A program made the position numbers and the translations under genes. DNA of 64,000 nt from the NCBI RefSeq assembly GCF_000716605.1, contig NZ_JNXE01000011.1, positions 62,001 to 126,000 of the forward strand. The letters are read 5' to 3'. The notes under the pieces are model-generated. The model saw only the letters and a list, made by a program, of their open reading frames with translations, had not been told where the DNA came from and did no database searches. Shown here one piece after another: positions 49,003 to 58,780 of this stretch. Each line of letters opens with the position of its first letter. Positions within the stretch are counted from its first letter, which is position 1. Source of the DNA: Streptomyces sp. NRRL F-525 (GTDB lineage Bacteria > Actinomycetota > Actinomycetes > Streptomycetales > Streptomycetaceae).

Positions 49003-50061
49003 ATGCCCGTACGCCGTATCGGTCTCGTCGTCCACCAGGGACGTGAGACCGCCCGGGAGGCGGCGGCCGCCGTGCACGCCTGGAGCGAGGCGCACGACGT
49101 CCGCTGCACGGAGATCGACGTCTGGGCCAAGGACCATCACCGCCGGGCCGGACGCGAGGAGGCCGAGGCCGCGGGCAACCCCGACCTCGTCGTCACCCTC
49201 GGCGGCGACGGCACCTTCCTGCGCGGCGCCCGCATCGCGGTCAAGAGCGGGGCCGACGTCCTCGGCGTCGACCTCGGCAAGGTCGGCTTCCTCACCGAGG
49301 TCCCGGCCTGCGACATCGACGAGGCCCTCGACGCCGTGCACGAGGGGCGGGCCATCGTGGAGGAGCGCATGACGCTGACCATGCGTGCCTCCCGGCCGCT
49401 GGACATCCCCGAGGAGATGGAGGCCCTGCTGCGCTACGGCCGCGGTCCCGCCCTGCCGCCGCCGCAGGTCCGGCCCGAGACCACCGAGGGCGGCGGCTGG
49501 GGCTGCGCGCTGGACGTCACCGCGCTCAACGACGTCGTCCTGGAGAAGCTCGCCCGGGACCGGCAGGTCGGCGTCGGCGTCTACCTGGCCGGACGCCTGC
49601 TGGCGACCTACTCCGCCGACGCGCTCGCCGTCGCCACCCCGACCGGCTCCACGGCCTACAGCTTCGCCGCCGGCGGGCCCGTCCTCTCACCCCACATGGA
49701 CGCCGTCGTCTTCACGCCGATCGCCCCGCACATGACGTTCAACCGCAGCGTGATCGCCGCCCCCGACGAACCCGTCGGCCTGCGCGTCCTGCCCCACTCC
49801 GGCCAGGCGATCGTCACCGTCGACGGCCAACTCCGCGGCGTCCTGGACCCCGGCGACTGGATCGGCGTCTTCCGCGCCCCCCAGCGCGTCCGCCTCGTCC
49901 GCCTCCGCCCGACCGATTTCTACGGCAGGCTGCGCGACCGGTTCCGGCTCACGGACGCGCCTGCCAACGCCCAGGACGGTCCCTCGGAACCGTTCTTCCG
50001 CCCGGACACCCCGGTCCCGGCGGACCTCGCGGGGATGCGGCTGCCGCCTGCCGCTCAGTAG
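49003..50061 (+). CDS. NAD kinase
   Basis: The 352-aa ATP-NAD kinase phosphorylates NAD(H) to NADP(H). Motifs are VVTLGGDGTFLRGARIAV, GVDLGKVGFLTEV, ALNDVVLEK, and ATPTGSTAYSFAAGGPVLSP. It is longer than typical bacterial NadK, with an insert near LRYGRGPALPPPQVRPE and a C-terminal extension. Streptomyces usually carries another, housekeeping NAD kinase, so this one is probably a paralogue dedicated to the redox operon in which it sits. ATG 49003 has GGAGG upstream. It ends one base before the convergent histidine-kinase gene. Confidence 0.93.
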   Translation: MPVRRIGLVVHQGRETAREAAAAVHAWSEAHDVRCTEIDVWAKDHHRRAGREEAEAAGNPDLVVTLGGDGTFLRGARIAVKSGADVLGVDLGKVGFLTEVPACDIDEALDAVHEGRAIVEERMTLTMRASRPLDIPEEMEALLRYGRGPALPPPQVRPETTEGGGWGCALDVTALNDVVLEKLARDRQVGVGVYLAGRLLATYSADALAVATPTGSTAYSFAAGGPVLSPHMDAVVFTPIAPHMTFNRSVIAAPDEPVGLRVLPHSGQAIVTVDGQLRGVLDPGDWIGVFRAPQRVRLVRLRPTDFYGRLRDRFRLTDAPANAQDGPSEPFFRPDTPVPADLAGMRLPPAAQ

Positions 50062-50062
50062 G

Positions 50063-51880
50063 TCACGCGGGAAGGCGGACGGTGAAGACCGTGCCGACGC
50101 CGACCGTGCTGGTCACCGTCACCGTCCCGCCGTGCGCCTCGGTCAGCCTGCGCACGATGGCGAGGCCCAGTCCGCTGCCGCCGGTGCGCCGGCTGCGTGA
50201 CTTCTCCGCTCGCCAGAAGCGGTCGAAGACCCGGGGCAGATCCTCGGCGGGGATGCCGGTGCCGGTGTCGGCGACCTCGATCGTCACGTGGTCGGCGGTC
50301 CGGCGGGCGCGCAGGGTGACGGTGCCGCCGGGCGGGGTGTGCCGTATCGCGTTGGACACCAGGTTGCCGATGACCTGCCGCAGCCGTACGGGATCGCCGG
50401 ACAGGTCGGGGTCGCCGTCCGTGCGGGTGGTGAGGGTGACGCCCGCGGTCTCGGCGCGGCCGAGGTGCGCGGTCGCGACATGGTCGAGGAGGTCGCGTAC
50501 GAAGAGGGGTTCGGGGTGGATGCGCAGCTGACCGGCGTCCGCCTCGGCGAGGTCCTGGAGGTCGTCGACGATGTGCTGGAGCAGCAGCGCCTCTTCGAGG
50601 AGGGAGTCGACGAGCGCCTGGTCGGAGGTGGCGATGCCGTCCTGCACGGCTTCCAGCCAGCTGCGGATGGTGCTGAGCGGGGTGCGCAGTTCGTGGGCGA
50701 CATCGCTGACCATCGCCTTGCGCTGCCCCTCCATGCGTTCGCGGCGCTCGGCGAGGTCGTTGAAGGCGGCGGCGAGATAGCCGATCTCGTCGTTGGTGGT
50801 GACCGGTACGCGCTGGTGTTCCTCCACCGGGCGGCGGGCCGCGTCGGCCAGGGCACGCAGCGGCCTGACGAGCCGGGTACCGACGACGACGGTGACGGCC
50901 ACAGTCACCAGCAGCACCAGCCCGGCGACACCGGCGATCCGGGCGGTGTTGGCGGAGGAGAAGTGGAAGGCGGGGGCGCTCGTAACGCCGGCCGGGGTGG
51001 TGACGTACAGCAGCGCGGCCGGTGCCACATAGGGGGTGAGCTGGTCGCGGCGGGCGGTGTCGAGGCAGGTCCGGGCGATCTGGCTGTCGCCCTTCGTACG
51101 GATGACGAAGTCCATGGCGAGCTTCACCTCGGGCTGCCTCTGGCGCTCCAGGCAGTCGTTGACCATGGTGTTGACCCGGCCGAGCGGCCCGATCTCGGTC
51201 TTGACGGGATCGCTGAGCTCGTCGAGTCCGCAGCCCAGGTCCACGAAGGATCCCAGGGCGCTGTCGGGGAGCTTGATGGACGGGCGGCCGCTCGGCTCCT
51301 CGACGAGGGTGGCGGCACCGGTCGTGCCGCGCAGACAGTAGAGGATCTTGTCCGCCCACTGGCGCAGGTCCTTCCGCTCGGCGGCGGTCAGCCGGTACGG
51401 GCCGACGGCACGCGGGTCGATCCGGTCGCTCTCGCCGCCGGACAGCAGGGCGGGGTCGGTGTGCAGCGGATCGACGACCGCGGAGGCCCTGACGGGGAGC
51501 GCGGCGGTGGTGGCGGACGACGCGGCGATGGTACGACGGCTCTGCGTGGTCAGGGTGATCCGGCGGCCGGTGCGTTCGGCGAGGCGGCGCAGGGTGGGGG
51601 CGACGCCGTGCCAGTCCGGGTGGACGGCGGCGTAGCCGACCAGCGTGTCGTAGATCTCGGTGTCGGAGGACAGGAGTTGGCCCTGTTCCTGCTGGATGGC
51701 GCTGCTGGTGGTGCGGGCGGCCAGCCAGGCGGTGGCGGCGACCGAACAGACGGCGATCATCACGGAGGTGGCGAGCAGGCGGACCAACAGGCTTCTGTGC
51801 AGCGGCACTTTGGCGCGGACGCGTGCCCTGTACTTCGTGCCGTTGTCTCCCGCTGTCCCCAACTCCGGTTCAGCGCGCAC
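50063..51880 (-). CDS. Sensor histidine kinase of the efflux-linked two-component system
   Basis: The 605-aa kinase has an N-terminal span (LLVRLLATSVMIAVCSVAAT), a large ~260-residue extracytoplasmic sensor with several Cys residues, a second span (IAGVAGLVLLVTVAVTVVVG) and a HAMP domain. The H-box is SDVAHELRTPLSTIRSWLEA, and the ATPase domain has IGNLVSNAIRHTPPGG, ADTGTGIPAEDL and TGGSGLGLAIV. GTG 51880 overlaps the regulator gene by 11 nt. The big sensor and the neighbouring efflux operon suggest recognition of an extracellular antibiotic or envelope stress. Confidence 0.92.
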   Translation of the reverse strand: MRAEPELGTAGDNGTKYRARVRAKVPLHRSLLVRLLATSVMIAVCSVAATAWLAARTTSSAIQQEQGQLLSSDTEIYDTLVGYAAVHPDWHGVAPTLRRLAERTGRRITLTTQSRRTIAASSATTAALPVRASAVVDPLHTDPALLSGGESDRIDPRAVGPYRLTAAERKDLRQWADKILYCLRGTTGAATLVEEPSGRPSIKLPDSALGSFVDLGCGLDELSDPVKTEIGPLGRVNTMVNDCLERQRQPEVKLAMDFVIRTKGDSQIARTCLDTARRDQLTPYVAPAALLYVTTPAGVTSAPAFHFSSANTARIAGVAGLVLLVTVAVTVVVGTRLVRPLRALADAARRPVEEHQRVPVTTNDEIGYLAAAFNDLAERRERMEGQRKAMVSDVAHELRTPLSTIRSWLEAVQDGIATSDQALVDSLLEEALLLQHIVDDLQDLAEADAGQLRIHPEPLFVRDLLDHVATAHLGRAETAGVTLTTRTDGDPDLSGDPVRLRQVIGNLVSNAIRHTPPGGTVTLRARRTADHVTIEVADTGTGIPAEDLPRVFDRFWRAEKSRSRRTGGSGLGLAIVRRLTEAHGGTVTVTSTVGVGTVFTVRLPA

Positions 51881-52571
51881 GAGTTCCGTCCATGAGCTTG
51901 TAGCCGACGCCGTACACGGTCTGCAGATAGGCGGGTCGACGGGGGACGGCCTCGATCTTCTTGCGCAGGTTGAGGATGTGCACGTCGATGGTCCGCTCCG
52001 TTATGTAGCGGTCGAACCCCCGGGTCAGGGCGAGGAGTTGGCGGCGGGTGAAGACCCGCTCCGGTTCGGCGGCCATCGCTGCGAGGATCTCGAACTCCCC
52101 GGGTGTGCAGACCACTTGGCGTCCGTCGAGGGCGACGGTACGGCGGACCGGGTCGACGGCGAGCGCGCCGATCCGCAGCACGGGGTCGTCCGGCGCCGCC
52201 GTCGCGCCCCGTGTCCGCCGCAGCAGGGTGCGGATGCGGGCCATCAACTCCCGTGGGCTGTACGGCTTGGTCATGTAGTCGTCGGCGCCGAGGTCCAGGC
52301 CGAGCAGGAGATCCTCCTCCGTGCTGCGCGCGGTCAGCATCAGCACCGGCACCTCGCACTCCCGGCGCAGCACACGGCACACGTCCAGCCCGTCGACCAG
52401 GGGCATCATCACGTCGAGGACGAGCAGATCGGGCTGTCGGCGCCGTACCTCGTCGATGGCCGCGCGCCCGTCGTGGACGACCAGGGAGGAGTGGCCCTCG
52501 CGTTCCAGATAGCGCCGGATCACCTCGGCCTGTTTGACGTCGTCCTCGGCCACCAGGACATATGCGTTCAC
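51870..52571 (-). CDS. OmpR-family response regulator of the efflux-linked system
   Basis: The 233-aa regulator has a receiver domain (YVLVAEDDVKQAEVIRRYLE, phospho-Asp in LLVLDVMMPLVDGLDV, VLMLTARSTEED, DYMTKPYSP) and a winged-helix domain (VVCTPGEFEILAAMAAEPER, TRRQLLALTRGF, LQTVYGVGYKLMDG). GTG 52571 is chosen because GGGTGAG stands upstream. GTG 52580 is also possible. It is divergent from the lipoprotein-efflux operon. Three tandem 11-bp repeats in the shared 91-bp gap are the expected binding site. Confidence 0.92.
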   Translation of the reverse strand: MNAYVLVAEDDVKQAEVIRRYLEREGHSSLVVHDGRAAIDEVRRRQPDLLVLDVMMPLVDGLDVCRVLRRECEVPVLMLTARSTEEDLLLGLDLGADDYMTKPYSPRELMARIRTLLRRTRGATAAPDDPVLRIGALAVDPVRRTVALDGRQVVCTPGEFEILAAMAAEPERVFTRRQLLALTRGFDRYITERTIDVHILNLRKKIEAVPRRPAYLQTVYGVGYKLMDGTRAR

Positions 52572-52602
52572 GCGGCTCACCCTAAGGTCGCCACCGTGAC
52601 AG

Positions 52603-52645
52603 CAGACAGGACTCTGATGGTGGCCTGACAGGATCTTCATATCCT
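52603..52645 (+). promoter_or_regulatory. Three 11-bp OmpR-type repeats and -10 box before the efflux operon
   Basis: CAGACAGGACT (52603-52613), CTGATGGTGGC (52614-52624) and CTGACAGGATC (52625-52635) are contiguous 11-mers sharing C-x-GA...G; the first and third share GACAGGA exactly 22 bp apart. TATCCT (52640-52645) is a good -10 five bases after the last repeat, with no -35, as in regulator-activated promoters. The lipoprotein ATG is 18 bp downstream. Confidence 0.6.
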
Positions 52646-52662
52646 CCGGTCACGGTTCCGCC

Positions 52663-53235
52663 ATGTCGAAACGCACTAGTCGAAGGCGCTCCGCCACCCT
52701 GGCCGCGGTAGCCGCACTGACCCTGCTGTCGGCCTGCGGCGGCGGCTCGGGCGGGAACGGGAAGACCGCCGCCAAGGACACCGGCGTCGCCTCCATCAAG
52801 ACGCCGAAGACGAGCGGCGCGTCGGCGTCGGCGAGTGCCGCCGCGGAGTCGGGCCGCCCCCAGATACGGCTGGACACGAGCTACGCGGAGACGGACCGGC
52901 TGTGGGGCGTCTTCTGGGACTGCCTGCGCGACCAGGGTGTCCCCGGCGGCCACAAGGGGAGCCAGTTCGTCCCCGACGGAAAGGAGTCCGACCATCCCGC
53001 CGCCTACAGAGCCTGCCTCCCGAAGAGGCCGCTCACGCCACCGGAGCTGGACCCGGCGACGAACCCGCACTACATGGACGACTACCGCACATACATCAGG
53101 TGCCTGAACGACGGAGGCCTGAAGGTCAAGGCCCTGCCCAACGGCGGCGGCTGGAACTACGACGGCCAGAGCTCCCTGACCCAGGCCCAGCAGGACGAAC
53201 TCGACCACGACTGCGAGCTGAAGGCCTACAAGTGA
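52663..53235 (+). CDS. Putative lipoprotein of the MacAB-like efflux operon
   Basis: The 190-aa protein has a signal peptide with lipobox TLLSAC (LSAC) followed by a Gly/Ser-rich linker. The mature part contains WDCLRDQGVPGG, YRACLPKRP, YIRCLNDGGLKV and [10 protein letters not shown]: four regularly spaced Cys residues outside the lipobox that may form two disulfides. I recognise the pattern from lipoproteins next to Streptomyces antibiotic-efflux ABC genes but no function is known. The stop overlaps the GTG of the adaptor gene (GTGA). It is the first gene of a four-gene operon controlled by the divergent two-component system. Confidence 0.8.
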   Translation: MSKRTSRRRSATLAAVAALTLLSACGGGSGGNGKTAAKDTGVASIKTPKTSGASASASAAAESGRPQIRLDTSYAETDRLWGVFWDCLRDQGVPGGHKGSQFVPDGKESDHPAAYRACLPKRPLTPPELDPATNPHYMDDYRTYIRCLNDGGLKVKALPNGGGWNYDGQSSLTQAQQDELDHDCELKAYK

Positions 53236-54485
53236 CGACGACCGGCGACGACAACGACGGCACCCGCTCGCGTCGCGGAAGCCGCCGCCTGAAGATCGGG
53301 GCCGTGGCCCTGGCTGGCGTCACGGCCACCGCGCTCGGCGTCACCGTATGGCAGGACGGGAACACGAAACCGAGCACGACGGCCGCCGACTCGGCCAGGG
53401 TCGGCACCGCCACGGTGATCCGGACCGACCTCTCCGACGCCCAGACGCTGAGCGGGACTCTGGGCTACAGCAAGGCGGCGCCGGTCAAGGGCGCGAAGGC
53501 GGGGCTGGTCACCTGGCTGCCCGCGCCGGGCGCGAGGGTGACCCGCGGCCACGCGCTGTACAAGGTGGACAACGTGCCGGTGCCGGTGTTCTACGGCGCG
53601 ACCCCGCTCTACCGCGCGCTGAACGCGAGGGGGATGACCGGTCCGGACGTGCGGGTGGTCGCCGACAACCTCAAGAGGCTCGGCTACGACATCGGGTCGC
53701 AACCGGCGCCGGGCACCTGGGTTGCTCAACACCCGGCCCCGGCTGAGGAGTCCGGCAAGACGTCCACCGACAGGGCGGCCCCCGCCGAGACACCAACCCC
53801 GACGCCCACCGCGACCGCGACCGCGACCTCGGTCAAGGTGAAGGAGGGCGACGGAGTCCTCACCGCCGACCTGATCGCGGCGGTCAGGCGCTGGCAGACC
53901 TACGCCGGAATGCCCGCCACCGGAGTGCTCGGCATCGGCGACGTCGTCGTCCAGCCCGGCGAGGTCCGCGTCGGCGCGGTGCAGGCGCAGACCGGTGACG
54001 ACGCCAACGGCAGCCTGATGACGGTCAGTTCGACCACCAAGAAGGTGTCCGTACCCGTGGACGCGACCCGCGTCGGCACCATGGCCCGGGGCAACCGCGT
54101 CACGGTGACCCTCCCCGACAACTCCACCGTCACCGGCACCGTCGAAGCGGTCGGCGCCACCGCCACCGCCACCGACAACAACGACGGCGACACCAGCGGC
54201 GGAGGCGGCCCGGCCCAACTCACCGTCACCGTCCGGGTTCCCGACGCCGGCGCTGTCGCGAGACTCACCTCCGCCCCCGTCCAGGTCGCCTTCACCTCCC
54301 GGACCCGCAAGGGCGTCCTCGCCGTACCGGTCGGCGCGCTGCTCGCGCTGAGCGAGGGCGGTTACGCCGTCCAACTCCCCGGCGGCCGGCTGCTCGCGGT
54401 GCGGACCGGCATGTTCGCCAAGGGCCTCGTCGAGGTCACCGGCGACGGCCTCACCGCCGGGCTGAAGGTGGTGACCACGTCATGA
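53232..54485 (+). CDS. Periplasmic adaptor-like protein (HlyD/MacA-like with peptidoglycan-binding-like insert)
   Basis: The 417-aa protein starts at GTG 53232 and has an N-terminal membrane anchor ([19 protein letters not shown]). The N-terminal half resembles a lipoyl/HlyD-type hairpin base ([40 protein letters not shown]). A peptidoglycan-binding-like segment follows ([37 protein letters not shown]) interrupted by a Thr/Pro-rich linker. The C-terminal part is the beta-barrel and membrane-proximal domain ([20 protein letters not shown]). It probably couples the ABC exporter to the envelope, as MacA does in Gram-negatives. It overlaps both neighbours by 4 nt. Confidence 0.85.
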   Translation: MTTTGDDNDGTRSRRGSRRLKIGAVALAGVTATALGVTVWQDGNTKPSTTAADSARVGTATVIRTDLSDAQTLSGTLGYSKAAPVKGAKAGLVTWLPAPGARVTRGHALYKVDNVPVPVFYGATPLYRALNARGMTGPDVRVVADNLKRLGYDIGSQPAPGTWVAQHPAPAEESGKTSTDRAAPAETPTPTPTATATATSVKVKEGDGVLTADLIAAVRRWQTYAGMPATGVLGIGDVVVQPGEVRVGAVQAQTGDDANGSLMTVSSTTKKVSVPVDATRVGTMARGNRVTVTLPDNSTVTGTVEAVGATATATDNNDGDTSGGGGPAQLTVTVRVPDAGAVARLTSAPVQVAFTSRTRKGVLAVPVGALLALSEGGYAVQLPGGRLLAVRTGMFAKGLVEVTGDGLTAGLKVVTTS

Positions 54486-55273
54486 AGAGCCGACCGGTCC
54501 TCGCCGTGACCAACGCGGGCATGGCCTACCCGGGCGGAGTCACCGCCCTCGACGGTGTCTCCCTCGCCATCGCGGAGGGTGAACTCCTCGCCATCGTCGG
54601 CCCGTCGGGGTCCGGCAAGTCGACGCTGCTGAACATCATGGGCACCCTGGACCGCCCGACCAGCGGCACCGTGGAGATCGGCGGCCACGACGTCGCCACC
54701 CTCTCCGACCGCCGCCTGTCCGCCCTGCGCGGCCGCCTCCTCGGCTTCGTCTTCCAGCAGTTCCACCTCACCGACGGGCTGAGCGCCGCCGAGAACGTCG
54801 CAACAGGCCTGCTCTACGCCGGAGTTCCGCGCCGTCAGCGCCAACCGCTGGCCCGCGAGGCACTCGCCCGGGTCGGCCTCGCCCGCCGCGCCGGACACCT
54901 CCCCAACCAGCTCTCCGGCGGCGAACGCCAACGCGTCGCCATCGCCCGCGCGTTGGTCAACCGCCCCGCCCTGGTGCTGGCGGACGAGCCGACCGGCGCC
55001 CTCGACACCGCCAACGGCCGTGCCGTACTGGACCTGTTGACCACCTTGAACGCCGAGGGCACCACCATCGCGATCATCACCCACGACCGGGACATCGCCC
55101 GGCGTCTGCCCCGCAGGATCGAGATCCTCGACGGCCGCCTCGTCGCCGATGTCCGCGGCGGCGGCTTCGACGAGGACACCCTCGCCATCAGTACCGCGGA
55201 CCTCGCCGCCGAGGACACCCTCGCGATCCACCTCGACCCGCTCACCGACACCGACGGGGATCACCGGCCATGA
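54482..55273 (+). CDS. ABC exporter ATP-binding protein (MacB/LolD-type)
   Basis: The 263-aa ATPase has Walker [17 protein letters not shown]-loop [14 protein letters not shown], signature [12 protein letters not shown], Walker [13 protein letters not shown] and switch His in IIITHD, the set typical of LolD/MacB exporters. The last ~45 residues extend beyond the usual end with an acidic tail. ATG 54482 overlaps the adaptor stop (ATGA). It powers the FtsX-type permease that follows, again with a 4-nt overlap. Confidence 0.95.
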   Translation: MKSRPVLAVTNAGMAYPGGVTALDGVSLAIAEGELLAIVGPSGSGKSTLLNIMGTLDRPTSGTVEIGGHDVATLSDRRLSALRGRLLGFVFQQFHLTDGLSAAENVATGLLYAGVPRRQRQPLAREALARVGLARRAGHLPNQLSGGERQRVAIARALVNRPALVLADEPTGALDTANGRAVLDLLTTLNAEGTTIAIITHDRDIARRLPRRIEILDGRLVADVRGGGFDEDTLAISTADLAAEDTLAIHLDPLTDTDGDHRP

Positions 55274-56514
55274 CCGCAACAACCGCACCCCACCGGCCCG
55301 TTACGCGCTCCCTCGCCGACACCGAGCCGGTCCGCCTGGCCCCCCTCGACATCCTGCGCCTGGGCCTGCTCGGCATCCACACCCGCAAGATGCGCGCGGC
55401 CCTGTCCGCGCTGGGCATCTCGATCGGCATCGCCACGATGATCGTCGTCACCGGCATCCCGGCGTCCAGCCAGAAGGCCCTGATGAACCAGCTCTCCGCG
55501 CTGGGCACCAACATGCTCCAGGCCGTGCCGGTCCCCAACCAGACCCCGCCGGTCCAACTCCCGCCCCAGTCCGTGGACATGGTCCGCCGGATCGGCCCGG
55601 TCACGGTGGCCAGCGCGGTCGCCAACACCCACGCCGAGGTGTTCCGCAACGACCACGTCGACGCCGACGACTACGCGGGGCTCACCGTCCTCGCCGGCAG
55701 GACCGATCTGCTGCACGCGATCAACGCCAAGGTGCAGTCCGGGAGTTACCTCACGGCGACCACCGAGAAGTTCCCCACGGCCGTCCTCGGCTCGGTCGCC
55801 GCCACCCGGATGGGCATCGCGAAGATAGTCCCCGGTCAACCCGCCCCGCAGATCTACATCAACCAGCGCTGGTTCACCGTCATCGGCATCCTGGCGCAGA
55901 CGCCGCTCTCGCCCGACATCGACCGCTCGGTGCTGGTCGGCTGGGACGCGGCCCGCACCCAGCTGAACTTCGCGGGTCACCCCACGGTGATCTACGTCAA
56001 GGCCCGTGAGGACGGCATCGACGCCGTCCGCAACGTCCTCGCCCCCACCATCTACCCGGAACTCCCCGGCATGGTCCAAGTCAGCCGCCCCTCCGACGCG
56101 TTGGCCGCCAAACGCGCCACCCGGACCACCTTCTCCGCCCTCTTCCTGGGCCTCGCCGGAGTTGCCCTCCTCGTGGGCGGGATCGGCGTCGCCAACACCA
56201 TGGTCATCTCCGTCCTCGAACGCCGTCGCGAGATCGGCCTGCGACGGGCCCTGGGAGCCAACAAGGGCCAGATCCGCGGCCAGTTCCTCACCGAGTCCAT
56301 CGCCCTGTCCTGCCTCGGCGGCCTCGCCGGGACGGTCCTCGGTATCCTCGCCACCATCGGCTACGCGACCTACCAGAACTGGCCCCCGGTGATCTCGCTC
56401 CCCGCCGTCGCGGGCGGCTTCGGCGGTGCCGTCCTCATCGGCATGGCCGCCGGTGTCTACCCCTCGATCCGGGCCTCCCGCCTCACCCCCACCGAAGCCC
56501 TCGCCACGACGTGA
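55270..56514 (+). CDS. ABC exporter permease (MacB/FtsX type)
   Basis: The 414-aa permease has the MacB layout: a first span at ~30-60 ([20 protein letters not shown]), a ~220-residue extracytoplasmic domain, and three C-terminal spans with the FtsX motif [40 protein letters not shown] and a closing [16 protein letters not shown]. With the ATPase, adaptor and lipoprotein it forms a tripartite-like antibiotic or lipid efflux system. ATG 55270 overlaps the ATPase stop. Confidence 0.95.
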   Translation: MTATTAPHRPVTRSLADTEPVRLAPLDILRLGLLGIHTRKMRAALSALGISIGIATMIVVTGIPASSQKALMNQLSALGTNMLQAVPVPNQTPPVQLPPQSVDMVRRIGPVTVASAVANTHAEVFRNDHVDADDYAGLTVLAGRTDLLHAINAKVQSGSYLTATTEKFPTAVLGSVAATRMGIAKIVPGQPAPQIYINQRWFTVIGILAQTPLSPDIDRSVLVGWDAARTQLNFAGHPTVIYVKAREDGIDAVRNVLAPTIYPELPGMVQVSRPSDALAAKRATRTTFSALFLGLAGVALLVGGIGVANTMVISVLERRREIGLRRALGANKGQIRGQFLTESIALSCLGGLAGTVLGILATIGYATYQNWPPVISLPAVAGGFGGAVLIGMAAGVYPSIRASRLTPTEALATT

Positions 56515-56673
56515 CGCGGCCGGCGGCGAGGGGCCGCCCCCGCACGTACGGGCGAGTTTCACACAGGCGCCACCAGACCCTTCCCTGACGTTTGTTGCTC
56601 TTGGAACACTCGCACCGCGCGCATTTCGCCATGTTCCGGCCGGCCGCGCGTCAGGATGAGAGGTGCCTCACCC

Positions 56674-58728
56674 ATGTCCGAAGTCAATCGGCGTCGCTTT
56701 CTCCAACTCGCGGGTGCCACCACGGCGTTCACGGCGCTGTCGAACAGCATCGAGCGTGCCGCCGCGCTCCCGGCGAACCATCGCTCGGGGAGCATCGAGG
56801 ACGTCGAGCACATCGTCGTCCTGATGCAGGAGAACCGGTCCTTCGACCACTACTTCGGCTCGCTCAGGGGCGTCCGGGGCTTCGGCGACCCGCATCCGGT
56901 CGTGACCCGGCAGGACGGAAAACCGGTCTGGTACCAGTCGGACGGCACGAAGGACATCCTCCCGTTCCGCCCCGACGCCGACGACCTGGGCCTGCAGTTC
57001 ATCCAGGACCTCCCGCACAGCTGGAACGACGGGCACGCCGCGTTCGACGGCGGCAAGTACGACAAGTGGGTGCCGTCCAAGGGCTCCACGACGATGGCGT
57101 ACCTGACGCGCGAGGACATCCCCTTCCACTACGCGCTCGCCGACTCCTTCACCATCTGCGACGCCTACCACTGCTCGTTCATCGGCTCGACCGACCCGAA
57201 CCGCTACTACATGTGGACGGGTTACACCGGCAACGACGGCGTCGGCGGCGGCCCGGTCCTGGGCAACGACGAGGCCGGCTACAGCTGGACGACGTACCCC
57301 GAGCGCCTGGAGAAGGCCGGGGTCTCCTGGAAGATCTACCAGGACGTCGGCGACGGCCTCGACGCGGCGGGCGGCTGGGGCTGGATCCAGGACGCCTACC
57401 GCGGCAACTACGGCGACAACTCGCTCCTGTACTTCAAGCAGTTCCAGAACGCCCAGCCCGGCGACCCGCTCTACGACAAGGCCCGCACCGGTACCGACGC
57501 CACCAAGGGCGAGGGCTTCTTCGACCAGCTGAAGGCCGACGTCAAGGGCGGCAAGCTGCCGAAGATCTCCTGGATCGTCGCCCCCGAGGCCTTCACCGAG
57601 CACCCCAACTGGCCCGCGAACTACGGCGCCTGGTACGTCTCCCAGGTCCTGGACGCGCTGACCTCCGACCCCAAGGTGTGGGCGAAGACGGCCCTGTTCA
57701 TCACCTACGACGAGAACGACGGCTTCTTCGACCACCTGCTCCCGCCGTTCGCGCCGGGCTCGGCCGCGCAGGGCAAGTCCACCGTCGACGTCGGCCCCGA
57801 CCTCTTCAAGGGCAACGCCACCAACCCGGCGGGCCCCTACGGCCTCGGCCAGCGCGTGCCGATGATCGTTGTCTCGCCCTGGAGCAAGGGCGGTTACGTC
57901 TGCTCGGAGACCTTCGACCACACCTCGGTCATCCGCTTCATGGAGACCCGCTTCGGTGTCCACGAGCCCAACATCTCGCCGTGGCGGCGCGCGATCTGCG
58001 GCGACCTGACCGGCGCCTTCGACTTCTCGCACAAGGACGTCAAGGAGGTCCCGCTGCCGAGCACCGACGGCTACCAGCCGCCGGACAAGAACCGTCACCC
58101 GGACTACAAGCCGACCCCGCCCGCCAACCCGGCGCTGCCCAAGCAGGAGCGCGGACTGCGCCCGGCCCGGCCGCTCAAGTACGCGGCCGCGGTGGACGGT
58201 TCGGCCGACACGGCGGCCGGGAAGTTCACGCTCACCTTCGCCTCCGGCGCGAAGGCCGGCGCCACCTTCCTCGTCACCTCCGCCAACCGCACGGACGGGC
58301 CCTGGAGTTACACCACCGAGGCCGGCAAGTCCGTCTCGGACGCCTGGAACTCGGCGTACTCGAACGGCTCCTACGACCTGACCGTGCACGGCCCGAACGG
58401 CTTCCTGCGCGTCTTCAAGGGCCCCGGCAAGACGGCCGGCCCCGAGGTCACCGCCCGCAACTGCGGCGACGACGTCGAGCTGACCTTCACCAACAAGGGC
58501 TCCGGGACGGTGCAGTTGAAGGTCGTGAGCGGCTACGGCGGGCGTTCCCAGACCTTCAAGGTGCGGGCGGGCGCCACCGTACGGCACACCTTCGACCTGG
58601 GCGCGAGCAAGCGGTGGTACGACCTGACGGTCACCTCGGACGGCGACGCGAGCTTCCTGCGGCGATTCGCCGGACATGTCGAGAACGGCCGCCCGGGGGT
58701 CAGCGACCCGGCGATCGCGACCGCCTGA
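56674..58728 (+). CDS. Tat-exported phospholipase C (phosphocholine-type)
   Basis: The 684-aa enzyme has a twin-arginine signal (NRRRFLQLAGATTAFTAL), then the phosphoesterase domain with IVVLMQENRSFDHYFGSLRG, SFTICDAYHCSFIGSTDPNR and YDENDGFFDHLLPP as metal and active-site regions, as in acid phosphatase/PLC family AcpA. Residues ~500-680 hold two C-terminal beta domains of the DUF756 type (KFTLTFASGAKAGATFLVTS and EVTARNCGDDVELTFTNKG). It hydrolyses phospholipids to release phosphorylated head groups, probably for phosphate supply. ATG 56674 places the Tat motif normally; ATG 56656 is an alternative. Only a weak PHO-box-like sequence is seen upstream. Confidence 0.92.
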   Translation: MSEVNRRRFLQLAGATTAFTALSNSIERAAALPANHRSGSIEDVEHIVVLMQENRSFDHYFGSLRGVRGFGDPHPVVTRQDGKPVWYQSDGTKDILPFRPDADDLGLQFIQDLPHSWNDGHAAFDGGKYDKWVPSKGSTTMAYLTREDIPFHYALADSFTICDAYHCSFIGSTDPNRYYMWTGYTGNDGVGGGPVLGNDEAGYSWTTYPERLEKAGVSWKIYQDVGDGLDAAGGWGWIQDAYRGNYGDNSLLYFKQFQNAQPGDPLYDKARTGTDATKGEGFFDQLKADVKGGKLPKISWIVAPEAFTEHPNWPANYGAWYVSQVLDALTSDPKVWAKTALFITYDENDGFFDHLLPPFAPGSAAQGKSTVDVGPDLFKGNATNPAGPYGLGQRVPMIVVSPWSKGGYVCSETFDHTSVIRFMETRFGVHEPNISPWRRAICGDLTGAFDFSHKDVKEVPLPSTDGYQPPDKNRHPDYKPTPPANPALPKQERGLRPARPLKYAAAVDGSADTAAGKFTLTFASGAKAGATFLVTSANRTDGPWSYTTEAGKSVSDAWNSAYSNGSYDLTVHGPNGFLRVFKGPGKTAGPEVTARNCGDDVELTFTNKGSGTVQLKVVSGYGGRSQTFKVRAGATVRHTFDLGASKRWYDLTVTSDGDASFLRRFAGHVENGRPGVSDPAIATA

Positions 58729-58745
58729 GGGGCTTTGTGAGACCG

Positions 58746-58774
58746 GTTGTTTTCCGGGGCACTCGCGGTAGTGT
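58746..58774 (+). promoter_or_regulatory. Leaderless promoter of the scramblase-like gene
   Basis: GTTGTT (58746-58751) or TTGTTT (58747-58752) and TAGTGT (58769-58774) form a promoter with a 16-17 bp spacer. The GTG start at 58781 follows six bases later and no ribosome site is present, which points to a leaderless transcript. Confidence 0.55.
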
Positions 58775-58780
58775 GCCCCG

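Noticed and set aside
53717..53740. Another CCTGGGTTG...CAACACC-like dyad resembling the shared operator
   Set aside because: It lies inside the adaptor coding sequence, lacks the downstream -35/-10 spacing, and the arms match poorly.
56540..56570. Possible PHO box (GTTTCAC...GCGCCAC) before the phospholipase C gene
   Set aside because: The two units match the PhoP repeat in only about half of positions, so it is not reported as a site, although phosphate control of such enzymes is common.
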